Assembly (NCBI GenBank): GCA_950295325.1
Contig: OX485806.1
Span: 29,204,001-29,264,000 of the forward strand
Length of the DNA: 60,000 nucleotides
Origin: Polytrichum commune
Lineage: Eukaryota; Streptophyta; Polytrichopsida; Polytrichales; Polytrichaceae
Direction of reading: 5' to 3'
The notes under the pieces: generated by a model
Told to the model about the DNA's origin: nothing
The model's database searches: none
Seen by the model: the letters and a program-made list of their open reading frames with translations, nothing else
Part shown: piece by piece, positions 45,264-56,980 of the stretch
Layout of the letters: every line of letters starts with the position of its first letter
Numbering within the stretch: position 1 is the first letter of the stretch
Position numbers and translations under genes: made by a program

Positions 45264-46365
45264 TCTATGATGGATTTAGGACTTGTCTCTCTCTTTAATC
45301 GTTGCAATGCAATAATTATTCCCGAGAAGTCACATTAAATTCATCGGTGGAGAATCGTGCAGGTTATGACGAACTTGTTGTCAAAATACTGGGAATATTC
45401 TAACTGTGGAAATGATATAATCTAACACGGACTTGTACATAGTATCAACGATGCTCAAGGAATAATAATACTAACTCAACCCCATTGGTGCTCCTTTGGT
45501 GCAAGGCTTGATTGGGGCTAGGTCACGAAATACGGGATGATTGCATTCCATATTCATATATCAATATATTGCATGTTCATTTGTGTTCAATGTATTCATG
45601 ACGTTATTCGGATTCATAACAATGTTTTGTGGGATTGATAGTATTTCATAGAATATTCCCGAATATTCTTCACATTCGGTTTGGATGTGAGAAATATTTG
45701 AGAATATTCGGTGGAATATTGTCAGTCCCACTGAACACTATTATGGATCTGAATAATGTTATGTTGGGTTCATGTCTTGTTTGTACATTTAAAATCATGT
45801 TTAAGTAAAACTACAACCATTAGACTACACGGACTCAACAATTAGATATAATTATTCATTGTCTTTTAGAGTAAATTTTTAGTATGATCCAATTCATTAT
45901 ATTCCATTAATTTTTCTTTTTATTGAATTACTATTCGTTTATGTTGAAATAATTTAGATCTAAGAATGTACTTGGACATGATACACCTGATTACATGCAT
46001 TTTTGTCTTTGGAACACGTATATCTAGCTACTTAGTTTTGAGCCCCAAGGGTGATCATTGTCAAGTTTGATTGAGTTCAAGCAAGTAACAGAATAATTTG
46101 AACTTTCAGTAAGCGAAACTAAAGAAAACTAGACCAAAGAATCCAAATGTGCATTTGGCATCAAGAATTTGTTTACTTATTGAACGATTGGAAGAAATTT
46201 TCTTTATCTTAAAAGTCCTAGATGGATTCAAGCAACACAATATTTTTTAGTCAATGTGATGTTGAGTGCAGTATGTGGTACTAACTTACACTTCATGCAT
46301 TCAATGTTATGCATACTTACACAAAAGCTATATTTTAGAGCCTCTCTCTAGCTTATGGTCTAGGA
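45264..46365. other. Gene-free stretch containing one foldback element
   Basis: Apart from the family D element at 45602-45757, nothing is recognised. Confidence 0.5.
45602..45757. mobile_element. Foldback MITE (family D), copy 2
   Basis: Arms CGTTATTCGGATTCATAAC and, inverted, CATTATTCAGATCCATAAT continue through GTGGGA(C/T)TGA(C/T)A(A/G)TATT, as at 28954. Confidence 0.72.
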
Positions 46366-46680
46366 GCCCGGGGGGGGACTCTTTATACCATGTACAAACG
46401 AACGTAAGTGTAAGGAGGCGTATCAAACTAGTGTACAGAGTGTAAATAAAGGAGAGGTATTAATTTTCTCTAGTGTGTAAATTTAAAAAGGTTGTTAAGC
46501 ATTTTGAAGTAAAGGCAAACATACAAATGGGGTTCCTAAGGTTTAGAGAAAAAATTGACAATATGTGTTAGTTTTGTCCAATTCACATCCATTCATTGTT
46601 GTCATATGGTCATAGTCCTTAATGACTCCCTTGTCCGTTCTTGTTAGGGTTCGCATTTAGGTTTTAGGACAAGCTAGAAT
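46366..46680 (+). repeat. Dispersed repeat family J, copy
   Basis: GGACTCTTTATACCATGTAC, GCATTTTGAAGTAAAGGCAA, CCTAAGGTTTAGAG, CATTGTTGTCATATGGTC, GTTAGGGTTCGCATTTAGG: same order as 33077-33600. It begins within an 8-G run. Confidence 0.72.
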
Positions 46681-48240
46681 TTGGATAACCCCATATTGAG
46701 TGCACTCAAGGGATAACAAGTAGGATATTTTGATACTTAAATTAGGGAGGCTTTACTATACAAATAGGGGGTTTTGACTTGTCTATTTGAAAAAATATAA
46801 CTAATTCTTTACATGGAATAAAATTATGAAACAACTTGCAGTACTCATCATTTTCTCTACTCCATCTTTGAAAAATATTGCACAAATTTCAAGCCACTCA
46901 TTATGAATAAATCAGTTTATTTCACCATTTTCTGTATACGCAGTGATGAAGCTTACACAAGCTCAAAAAAATACCACCATCTCAATTGCTATATTTTGTC
47001 CAGAAACAGTGTCTTCAAGCATTGCAAAGTTTGCTCAATTCAGGAGCAACACCAGCTCGAATGTAGATACTTCACCCTTGTCAATCACTGCGAAGAGCAT
47101 TCTCAAAGCCTCATGTTTCGCCTCCGCTAAGCCTCTGAGCAGATCAATCTTGACTGATCTGTGCTCTCAAGAATCAAAACTGTGTATGCACTTCCGTGGT
47201 TGCAATTCCTCATCTGATGGAACATAGATGCTTCATCTTCGTCTTCAACTTCGCCTTCGTCATTGTCACTTGCAATTTCCATATTCATTTAAGCTTCTGA
47301 CTAGTTTGTGCCAAGCAAGGAGAGCAAGAACTGAGGTTAAACCCTAACCCCAAACCTGATGTTTATATCAGCATATCTAAAGTACAAATGCTTCAGCTGC
47401 ATCTGGAACTCTTCTACGTTTCCAACTTTGAAAACAAATCACACTTGCCAACAGCACTAAACAGATATAGTTGGACTGAAGACCGAGCCAGACCGACCAT
47501 CCTCAGCAAAAATTGTGCTCAGGCTTGTGGAGGAAGGAAATTGCAGCTATCATACATTCAGCCAACATGAGTAAGCTTCCAAGAACATAGGAAACATCGA
47601 TATTTGGATGACAAGTCAACTTCATATGCGGACGCTCAAAATTTGCTCAGCAGCAGAAAAAAACTTGAGCTGTAGCATCCAGCTCCAGATTTGAGGCGAG
47701 CAAGCACACTCTTGATCCCAGCCTCCCAAAAGACATTATCATCACAGCACCACTTCAAAGTCGACGGCGCTTTTTATGCAAAACCCTCGATGAAACAAGT
47801 CTGCAGTGCTCATGAATTATCATCTTTCATTGGTGAATCACTGACATCATGATGATTATTGATGCAGTAAGGACCTGATGTTAACCCTTACCAAATTGGA
47901 GTTCCTGCTACTCCAACAACCAGGGATGCAGTCTCCTCCGAAGAAATTACACCATGCCATTGATGAATTCTGAGACCTTCTTGATCGAAGAAGCTCCAAA
48001 TCCTCCTCCTCCTCACCAGACTAGTCCCTGGAACCCCATGTTTCCACTTTCCACTCCAGAAAATGTGGTGAAGAGACGGCAGTAGTAGTCATAGTCTCTT
48101 TGCTGGCACATCGGTTGTATATGTTAGACTCGAAGTGCAGAATTTGGACAGCATTACTACTTCCAAGTACTCCAAGGAATCTGTCAGCAACCCTCAAAAA
48201 CACAAAACTCCTAGAGCTGGGAGACTAAAGCTTAGCTCAT
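46681..48240. other. Unresolved stretch downstream of the DOG1-like gene, possibly partly genic
   Basis: From about 46940 the base composition is less AT-rich than in neighbouring spacers, and several short frames occur on both strands (46943-47227 plus, 48203-48021 minus). None has a recognisable domain or a convincing exon chain. Confidence 0.3.
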
Positions 48241-48249
48241 CAGCCTTGC

Positions 48250-48278
48250 AAACCCTAAACCCTAACCCTACACCCTAA
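48250..48278 (+). repeat. Short interstitial telomere-like run (CCCTAAA variants)
   Basis: AACCCTAAACCCTAACCCTA followed by CACCCTAA. It is too short and degenerate to be a chromosome end. Such runs are common near plant genes. Confidence 0.7.
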
Positions 48279-48430
48279 TTTTGGTGTTCTTGGTTGATAT
48301 AATCCACTGAATGTTCATATTGCCACTAGACTCACAGGCCAGGGACCTTTGAGAACAAAAAAACAAGAATCTTCTGGAATGATGCAACAAGGTAGCAATT
48401 TTAAAGTGATCGGCACATCACTTCTACTCA

Positions 48431-48469
48431 TCACAACAAATGCTGAAGAAGAACATCGGTGGTATCAAT

Positions 48470-48510
<41 letters not shown>

Positions 48511-50845
48511 AAGCATATGAACTACCAGAAGTACTAGGCTTCTGGTCATTCTCATCATCATCTGAAACAGAAGTTGCTGGTGTGATTTCAGAGCAGATTT
48601 CGGGCTTGGCAAATTGTAGGGGGGGGTTAAGTATGGATGTGGAGGAGGAAGCAGAAGAAGAAGAAGAAGAAGAATTGGAGAGAGAGGAAGAACTGGTGCC
48701 CAAAGCACGCATGCTGAAGGCCAACTCAAAAGCGGCTATGGCACATCGAGCAACTTGGACAGGGGTGAGAACCAGAAAAAGTTGGTGAAGTGTGTGTAAA
48801 CGAAGTTGGTCTGCTTGAATCAGAAGTTTCTTTAGTCGCGACATCCGAGGCTTGAGAACGGTTTTAAAGTCACAGTTCTTGTTGAAATTGGACCTAGAAT
48901 TTGTCGATGACTGATCATCACAATCATCTACCATCATGATCATTACTGCTTGAACCACATCTTGGTCGCTTAATAGCATCTGCACGTGTGTCAGTTAACA
49001 AACATTTCTTTAGTAATCCCTAATTCCAAACTCACATGTAGTGTCGCTTGCCTCTGCCGATGATTTAAGTTTCAACCCAATCTTCTGATTGGGTCACAAT
49101 ATTATCAAACATCTGGATGACAAATCTGACAAAAGTTCTGAGGTTTGAGGGATGGGGAATTAGGGGTTTTAAGGTTTAAGGTACCTGCAGAGTGGCTAGC
49201 TTAGTGGAGAGCTTCTTCTCCGTCTGCCGGGTGTACTTCTGTACATTTTTGAGGTTAGTGAGCTGCCTTTCGGAGAGGATTGCAGATGATTTCTCCAACA
49301 CTCCTCGAACTCCATCTCTGAAGTGTAGAATTTCATTCTCCAGTTGCACTCCCATGAGGGAGTAAACCAAGAGCAATGCCGAAGTGGGTCGCCATCCGCC
49401 GAGCCACATGAAAGAGGCCTCCAGTGGTGTTGCATTTCCTCCTGAAACCAGAGTATAAGCAGCCCATCCGTCACAATGATGCATTCCCATAATACCACCC
49501 TCTCTGCAGGTGCACTCATATCAATTTTATTAGCAAGATTGCTGCTAAAATGGTGCAAAATCTACTGTAAATCCATCACGCTCAGACAACAATGTCTAGC
49601 ACCTGCAGGGGTTAGCGTCTGTAGGACATGATGGTTTGGAGCAAGCATTCACAAGGAAATTGCTTGCAAGTAGGTCTAAGAATATCATTGACATTTGAGA
49701 GTGTGAACCTTTTCTGATTCAGACACAAATGCTATCAATGAAGTCCTGTCAGGCAATGCCCTCTTTCCAAGCACATTGGTGCTCTTCTTTGCGAAATAAG
49801 AAGAAATCAGCAATTCATCACATCAGTTGAAGCATTAGAAGTAATCTACAAATGCCAACTGTTGTAAAGCCCTGGGAGAGATGCAATGGGATTGCTACTG
49901 AGGATTGAGGGAGCACTAGTATGAAATTTATTAGCAGGATTGCTGGAATTAGATGCAAAAATCTAGAATTCATCACATTCACACAGTCAGTAAGGAAGGA
50001 TGGTAACTATCTCTAGCACCTGCAGGGGTAAGTGATGGTTTGGAGCTGCTAAAAAATTTGTAAGCAAGCATTTGAGAAATTGCTTGCAATTAGTTCTAAG
50101 ATCATCGACATTTCAAAGTGTAGTGTTTTCTACTTCAGACACATGGTATCAAGGGATTCTTGTCGAAGCCCTCCTTTCCAAGCATGTAGAGACTCGTCTT
50201 AAATCGGCAATTTACTCGAAGGATAAGAATCAATGATTTGGAAATATTGATTAATCTAAAGCCCCGGGAGATTATTCTAAAGCCAATGGGATAAATCCTA
50301 TCGGAGGGATTGCTTGTAGTCAGTTCTAAGAAAATCATCATCATCGTCATTTCAAAGTGCAAACCCTTCGTCTAATTCAGACACAAAATGGTATCAATGG
50401 ATTCCTGTCAAATTATGTCCTCCTTAATCTTTCCAATCATGTAACTTGACACCTACTCTTCTTTGTGAAACAAAAAATCAGCTTGAATTTCATTTGAAGC
50501 ATTAGACTCATTCAGTGGTTTAGGGACAACAGTAACTAAATATGTTAAAAACCTGGGATGAGAGTTGCAATGATAGAATGAATTGCTACTGATGAGAATT
50601 GATTGATTAAGGAAGGGAGCTTCACCCGAAAGGTTGTGGAGGACTTTCTGGTCTTGCAGCGAGGAGTGGGCCTTGATTTGGGCCATGTATAAGGCCACAC
50701 ATTTCCGCAACGGAATCTCTGCCTCTTTGTCTGCTGTGTTGGAATTCAGCATCACTCGAAGAGCTCGAATGTGTTCTTGGCAGCTCATCCACCAGATTGA
50801 GCTTTTTTCCAACGTCTCCTCCGCTCTAGTACTAGTCGACCCCAT
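48431..50845 (-). CDS. DOG1-domain protein (DOG1/DOG1-like or TGA-type seed/defence family), 3 exons (about 386 aa)
   Basis: Exons on the minus strand: 50845-50553, 49503-49185, 48979-48431. Junctions are GT-AG, phases 2 and 0 fit, total 1161 nt. An upstream in-frame ATG at 50887 would add 14 residues. The DOG1 domain spans about residues 20-290: PLEASFMWLGGWRPTSALLL (124 onward), the diagnostic WLGGWRP (131-137), then LSERQLTNLKNVQKYTRQTE, LLSDQDVVQAV and ADQLRLHTLHQLFLVLTP with VARCAIAAFE. The family includes DOG1 (seed dormancy, phosphatase and haem binding in Arabidopsis) and TGA bZIP factors. No bZIP precedes the domain here. The tail has a Ser run and 13 Asp in a row (about 362-374) encoded by a CAT microsatellite. 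The tail end of exon 1 overlaps tandem repeats, so that junction is the least sure. Confidence 0.85.
48470..48510. repeat. (CAT/ATG)n microsatellite inside the DOG1-like coding sequence
   Basis: About 13 ATC/CAT units; in the minus-strand frame they encode the Asp run. Confidence 0.95.
49510..50560. repeat. Tandem duplication (unit about 417 bp) in intron 1 of the DOG1-like gene
   Basis: TCTAGCACCTGCAGGGGT at 49595 returns at 50012. ATTTTATTAGCAAGATTGCT at about 49525 returns at 49926 with changes. The phrases 'attgcttgcaa.ta.gttctaag', 'ttcagacaca' and 'ggattcctgtca' occur two or three times. A third, diverged unit runs into the 3' end of exon 1. Confidence 0.78.
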
Positions 50846-50945
50846 GATCGTCGATGATCGGATACTCAGATCGATATTCAACCACAAGACTTCAACTACA
50901 GGTTTGTCGAGCTACTGTGAGACTTTCTGCAACTACTCAGCTGGG

Positions 50946-50955
50946 TTATTATAGG
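50946..50955 (-). promoter_or_regulatory. Possible TATA box of the DOG1-like gene
   Basis: On the minus strand CCTATAATAA lies about 60 bp upstream of the first in-frame ATG (50887) and about 100 bp upstream of the chosen one. Position fits a TATA box; not proven. Confidence 0.35.
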
Positions 50956-50959
50956 GGAA

Positions 50960-51805
50960 TCGAGTGCCCTTTCAAAAAATTGGGCAGACTTACAAACGAT
51001 GACTTAGAAATTGGATGATGACACGAAAAGTGTTTGTAGCTTGGAAGAGAGAATTTCTCGCTAAATAGTATTTGACAGAAGATGGATGTCACGCTGAACG
51101 GTAGAAAAGAGTGAGTATATTATGTATACGACTCAAAATATTCTGGAGTTGCTAAAACTTCAGATATCTTGGTGGAACTCAATCTCCCCAATGAGGGCGA
51201 TGAATGTGAAGGACAATCGTACCTTGGCTTTGCAACCACTAATATCACCCAGAGAAAGGGAAGGAAAAACAACACTCTGGTCTAATTTCATCTAATTTCA
51301 TCGACGAGTAGATGAAACCAAACTCGCAAGCTACGTATCTGCACGCAGAAATAGAAGGGGAAGACACACCCCAAGTCAGTTGAAGTCGACTAATGAGGCA
51401 GTCACGCCTCAAAGTCTTAGAGATCCATGGGTTTCGTGATGATTTCTCTGAACAGCATTGGAAATCGATCAGCCATCTTCAATCACAGGTCTAAAAACGA
51501 CGACCCACGAAGTTACCGGATTTGAAAAAATAGAACTTTGGAGATGAAGAGTAACGGATTCCTTATGTGGACTCTGCCTATATATTGAGTGCCGAAAAAA
51601 CTCCTCGGGGACAGAATTTGGAAATGGGTAGACTTGTCAGTTGTGCATTTCACACAACAAGAACACATTACAGAATCAACAATTTATGATTCCAAGAAAT
51701 TCCAGGTAAAAATACTCCAAACCATCAACAAAATTAATTGCTCCAAAAATTCTGGCAGGTACTTAACCCCCGAAAAAATCAAAACCAGAAAGAAAGAACG
51801 AAAGA

Positions 51806-51841
<36 letters not shown>

Positions 51842-53230
51842 CCCTCTAATCCAAATTACACTCTCCGAACCTCCCACTTGACTTCTCAGGACTAGCCCAC
51901 AACACACATACTAACTGGATTCCTCAACTTCACGGTGGACATGACGGATAACCTTGATCATCAGCATAATATATAAGATTGGAAAGTACCCAAAAAGAAA
52001 AATTCACCGGAGCCAAAATAATCATCAATCTCACAGAACTGGAAGAGGATTCAGTAGTAGGACTTAATCCCGTTCCAAATTCACAGTAACTTGAAATCTG
52101 ATCCGACCAATACTTCCTCCACCTCAACGACGAACGCTTAGCTTGAATGTTGTCCAACTTCAAGTTGAACATGACTCAGCTGACCCACAATGCAGATTCA
52201 GAAACCACACAAACCTTCCCACTCTCTCAGATTTGGAGAGGGAGATTCAGACACACAAGAAACCTCAGCTCAAAAGCACCAAAGTTGAGCAGATTGCAAT
52301 CTCACGAAAACCCCCAAAAACCTCACCAAAATTCCACTCCCACCACTACTATAGCAATGGAGCGGGTCTCCAAAACTCGGACAGTCCTGAAAACGATGAT
52401 CCCAGAGGGATCGAGAAGGCCGAGGGTAGTTGTCGAAAGACTCTAAACAGCTTCACCTACTGATTCACCACTACACTGAAGGACACTGGAGACTGGACAC
52501 CGTCACATTGAGCCCTAAACTCCATCAAATGCTCCCAATCCTTTGAAGATGGACCGGAAAGATAAACATGGATTGGAATTCGGCTTGCAAGCATCGGATT
52601 GCGCAGCTATAAGAAGGAAGACGAAGGAGACTCATCACTCGAGTGCCTAGAGGAGTGTGCAGAAAGAAGCAAACTGTCAGCAACGGACCTAGACGCCACC
52701 AAGGGAACTCCATGGGAACTCCTGCGAACACTCTGGAACTCCTGGGGAACTCATGGGGAACTCATCTGGAACGCGTCTAGTCGGGATGGGAAGCTTGGGG
52801 AACGTGTGGGGAGCGTGAGATACAGGGGCGACGTGGCGGTCGCAGAAGCCCTTTGGGGGGACACCTGGCGGGATTTCTGGGTTCCCCTTCGATTATGCTG
52901 CGGGGGGAGGTCGCTTTTTGGAAGATATTTCCGCGGTAAAATCTAACAAGGTAAATTCGGCGGGGGTAAGAAAAAGGAGGGGGTAAGTTAGTCCAAGATA
53001 TTTCCAGATGGCGTCACGCCATTGGCCCGTTGGCCATGCGACCACCGATGTTCTGGAGAGAGTAACTTAACATGGTGGCAGGTGGGTCCCGAGCCTTTTT
53101 GGGCTTTTGGAGTTGTGTGTGAACAAGCCACTTTTGGAGCAAAGGTGATGAACTAATTCTGGTGGTTCCTAGGTGCTTCCGGAGTTTCTCTTTACCGCGT
53201 CATGGGCCATGATTGGGGTTGAGTGAGGGG
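50960..53230. other. Upstream region of the DOG1-like gene, no supported gene
   Basis: Frames at 52143-52463 and 52599-52946 (plus) are open, but their translations show no family motif. The second contains repeated GGGGAACTC phrases (52700-52765) and is GC-rich. An AC microsatellite lies at 51808-51838. Confidence 0.4.
51808..51838. repeat. (AC)n microsatellite
   Basis: About 15 uninterrupted AC units. Confidence 0.95.
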
Positions 53231-53244
53231 AAACATACAATTAA

Positions 53245-53603
53245 GTTAGGGGTACACTAAAGACAACTAACCAACTAATTCAACGATTAGTTAACGACAC
53301 GTTTGATACACTAAATACGAACACGTACACTAAATGTCAATAACCCTATGAAAGTAAGTAACATTAAATGTAAACTCAAACACTACATATCAACTATGGT
53401 AATATGTGGAAGTTACATGGTTGAGTTTCGTGTTAGTAAGGATATGAAATCCATGCTTCACAGGAAGGCATGTGGCAGTTGGGAAGGTAGTGGCACATTT
53501 ATGTGTAATAGTGGTTTTCAAGGAATTGAAAATTAGTGTTGAGTAGGGTAGGGTGGTGACAACATTAAATTTAATCAAACACTAAATATCTTTTTTAGTG
53601 TAG
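53245..53603. mobile_element. Degraded family C-like MITE
   Basis: TACACTAAA at the left (about 53251) and TTTTTTAGTGTAG at the right (about 53589-53601), with several internal CACTAAAT phrases. It is a weaker match than the other copies. Confidence 0.4.
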
Positions 53604-53709
53604 TTGCCTTTCGTAACTATAGTTGTTCGCGATTTGACCTACCCAAAAATGTGGCTAACGATAGTTGTTTTGAATTCAGTTTGCCAAAAATCTAGTCAAT
53701 TATAGTTAT

Positions 53710-53840
53710 GTCTAGTTAACTAAAGTTGAACACAGCTTGTTCATGAATTTTTATAAATTCGGTGTACCAACAAACCTAGTTAACTAAAGTTATATCTAGT
53801 TAACTAAAGTTGAGCACAGCCTGTTCACGGAATTTTGTTG
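53710..53840 (+). repeat. Direct repeat of about 40 bp (two copies, 84 bp apart)
   Basis: CTAGTTAACTAAAGTTGAAC...AGCTTGTTCA at about 53712 and the same with two changes at about 53796. Shorter CTAGTTAACTAAAGTT copies lie between them. Confidence 0.8.
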
Positions 53841-53954
53841 CAGTGTTGTAGTGTATTAATGTCTTATTTGTGTTGGTGGTGTACATGGAGATTGTTCCAT
53901 GCACTTAATGTCACGTACACTTTGGTTTCCACACGCATGATATTAGGGAGGTCA

Positions 53955-54306
53955 GAGTGTATATAGTGTCACCTATTCTATTCATCTTGCTCACTACTAA
54001 TTGTAATTTGCCCATGTAGTATCACCAACAACCAATGTGTACCTAACAATTTTTTTGGATATTATAGCTTTACAATGTTGTAACTATTGTCACTTACTAA
54101 GTGGTTTTTCAACAAATTTCAATCATCCATGACAGCATTTCATTATAGAAATTCTAGGATGTAGAGTATACCAAACTAAAAGTGGAAGAACTGGAAGTAA
54201 GTTATATTGACAGTAATCATAAATTAATTCATAAGAGGTGTCATTAGAAAAATCACCACGGTGACACAAAATGCCATATGACACTAAATACAATATTTAA
54301 GTTATC
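53955..54306 (-). mobile_element. MITE family C, copy 3 (inverted, degraded ends)
   Basis: It reads in reverse relative to copies at 27101 and 44708: TAGTGTCACCTATTCTATTC at the start, GTCACTTACTAAGTG in the middle, and CATATGACACTAAATACAAT at the end. Confidence 0.68.
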
Positions 54307-54334
54307 TGATGGTGATATAACATTTCTAAACATC

Positions 54335-54510
54335 TCGATGGTGGTCTCTTTCTAATGAAAGAAGCTGCAATTGAAAACTATGACAAATTATAGATGTATG
54401 TCGAAAACTCTATACAACACAGTCCGAAGTGCTCCTTATAAACGAGAAATCCCAGAATTAAAGGAGAATTATGCTCACTTAATACCTAGTTCCACATAAC
54501 GCAACCGAGG
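54335..54510 (+). repeat. Dispersed repeat family K, copy 1
   Basis: GATGGTGGTCTCTTTCTAAT, 'gctgcaattgaaaa', 'attaaaggagaattatgctc' and 'aatacctagttcc' are matched in order at 56981-57150. Confidence 0.5.
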
Positions 54511-55139
54511 AGCCGAGTATCGTTAATGGACATGAGCTCAACGAAGTTGGGAACAAATTAGATTATCGTTTTGAAATTGTTTGCCATGTCGCAATACGAC
54601 ATCACATGGTTTGCATATTGGTGGGGTTGTTTTTTCTTCCGTCTAAATAAATTGTGTTTTTGGTATAGGGTAAGGCCCTTGGGGGGAAAAGAGGGGGGAG
54701 GGGTCCCGGAAATGAAGGATTGTATTAAGCTACTTAATATGTGCTTAAAACCCAATGCATCATTACTTGTCCATGGGATGTCTTAGTTGCACTGTCATGC
54801 CCTACCTTGAAAAGAGTCCGGAAATTCTAGAAAATGATAACCCATCAAATACCAAAGCAAAATCCAAAGGAGTGTTTTGAGTGGTATGGATCTATTGGAG
54901 TTATGTCGGCCACCTCTAACAATTAGTTATGTGTTACTAGATCTTAAATTGTATATTTCCATTTAGGTTATTAGATTATTCTTAGTTTGAAGATTCTACA
55001 TGAGAAAATCATTTTGTTTTATTTTCTTTTTTCTTTTTTCCCACCAATTCTTCATCACACTATGCAACTCATATATTTTGGTCCCCTATGGTTGAATGGC
55101 ACTAGTATTGATCTCTCATGTTGAAGATTTAGCAAAGGA
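54511..55139. other. Gene-free spacer
   Basis: A G-rich patch (54684-54706) and a T/C-rich run near 55016-55041; no gene recognised. Confidence 0.5.
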
Positions 55140-56200
55140 CCTCCATTTCTTACAAATCTCCTTTTATCCACACATCTTCACCACCCACACACCATCTCCA
55201 ATACAAAAGGCTCCCCCAAACACTTCCAACATGTAGCTAGAAAAAAACCCAAACACCAACCACTCCCACATTCACATCCCAACGAGCTCCACCTCTCCCA
55301 ACCTTTCCCCACAACCCTTTTTTTCAGCTCCCACCCCAACAAAGCATATACACAAACGAGACAATCTTTGAAGAGTCCAAGCATACCGAAGCATGATATG
55401 AAGTATACACTCCATACAACAACACCCCGCTCGCCCTCCGCCTACCAGGACGCCATGCCAAATATCCTTAGAGTGGAACTTATGGCATTGCACAAAGCCA
55501 CCACATTACTACACCCCCACCTCACCACCTACATCTTCATTAGCAACCTTGTTTCACCAGCCCGCATTCAACCAAAAATTATTTTCATCAAAAGCCTACA
55601 AACCCACAATCCTTTTCCACACAGCCCAATGCATCAAACTCCACTACTTCAAATTCACCTACTATCATGAGCGTTTCTCATAAACATTGGCATAACAAAT
55701 AACTGACAAATACACCTCATTGATTGCCGCAATCGCCACTAGTAGTTGGCAAAAACAACCACATATTGTCCCTACAGTTGGCCAATGAGGAGGAATCCAC
55801 ACTTCCATCTTTAAACTACAATGGGGTTTTGTGGTGTGATGTTTTCCTGCGGATTGTCTATGATGACATGCTAAGGATTTTTACTTAGCATTCACACCCA
55901 CTCGAGACAGCAACACTAATGTTAGAGGGACTACTAAAGTTCGTCCACTTCGTGCCCTCCATGAGAAAGAAGCACCTTAGTAAGAAAAAATTACTAGGGT
56001 TTTTATCCTTCAATTAGTAGAAGGAGGGGCCTTCGTTGACCACTTCGAACTACCCTTCATGCACATCAAAACAATGCAAACCCAAATACACACCACCAGC
56101 ATCTCCTCCCTCCCTGCCATCATCCTTAACAAATGCAAACTTGAAACCCAACCCCGCAATACTCCCCAAAAATGTTCCTTCTACTACACCCCCATATATA
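55140..56200 (+). pseudogene. Decayed, CA-rich retroelement relic with RNase H-like segment
   Basis: The plus strand is strikingly poor in G from about 55140. The open frame 55368-55670 carries LRVELMALHKATTLLHPHLT followed by TYIFISNLVSPARI, the spacing of the RNase H 'aEl.Al..A' and 'i.tDs..s' motifs with the Asp replaced. Just downstream in another frame, NIGITNN then a stop then QIHLI resembles the C-terminal 'GI.GNe.AD.La' box. Frame changes and stops show it is dead. Composition and motif order resemble the minus-strand relic at 1-1797, so both may come from one element type. Which retroelement class is uncertain. Confidence 0.38.
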
Positions 56201-56980
56201 TATATATAATCCCTATTATCCCCATTTGAGGAATTAATCGGTTACATTTGATCCAATCAACTACATAGAGTCCACCAACTGAAAAGTGGAAGTAACCCAC
56301 AGACAAAGTGACTCTTCATTCACACTTGCCTCCATGAGAGGTCGGTGTTTCTATCCATCATCCTCCAAGACGATTCTAGAATTCTTAACGCCTACCTTGA
56401 TTCTTGAGAAAGAGAACCATAGGTACGTGTGCCTAAGAATTGTTACAAAACTTGGCGAAAACCTAAAGTTCAAAACCCCCCTTTTTGTGTGGTTTCCAAA
56501 TTCCTCCACTCCCGCCCTCCTCCACACATCGGATGAAGTTGAAGATGATTTAATATTTGAGGAGTGGAGTGGGTAACATAGTACACAAGGTAGACAATAA
56601 ATGGCAATGGTAGCTAGCTAGGGCCTTTGAAGGAGTTCAAAGTACTTGCAAAGTGCCCCTTGGGCCTTGATGCCTCATCCATTGCTTGGCCCATGGCCTA
56701 GCCATGATGGAGAGTTTCAAATGATTAGTGGCTTTATATATCTTGCAAAGGTAAAACCCACCCGCCTCATCAGCCAGTAAGGGAAGTCGGGCAACTGAAG
56801 CCTGTGTCAGATTCTAAGTTAAGTTTGGGTGGTGGCTTTATACTACACTAGTGTCCAAGACCCAACACACTCTTCATATCGAGCAACCCTATTGGTCAAT
56901 ACCAAAATTTTGGACCCAAGGAGTTTACACTACAGTATGTAAAGGTACCCAATACCAACATGTAACATTACTGAGCCTCT
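56201..56980. other. Unresolved stretch with one open frame
   Basis: The frame at 56286-56576 (96 codons) shows no known motif and may be part of the preceding relic or chance. A short TA run lies at 56191-56209. Confidence 0.4.

Noticed and set aside
48250-48278. CCCTAAA run as a telomere
   Set aside because: Only about four degenerate units, with genes on both sides; an interstitial motif.
48349-48537. Plus-strand frame with a long poly-His run
   Set aside because: It is the other strand of the CAT microsatellite inside the DOG1-like exon, which explains it fully.
52599-52946. 115-codon GC-rich frame as a protein gene
   Set aside because: The translation includes repeats from duplicated GGGGAACTC phrases and no family motif; neighbours give no exon chain.
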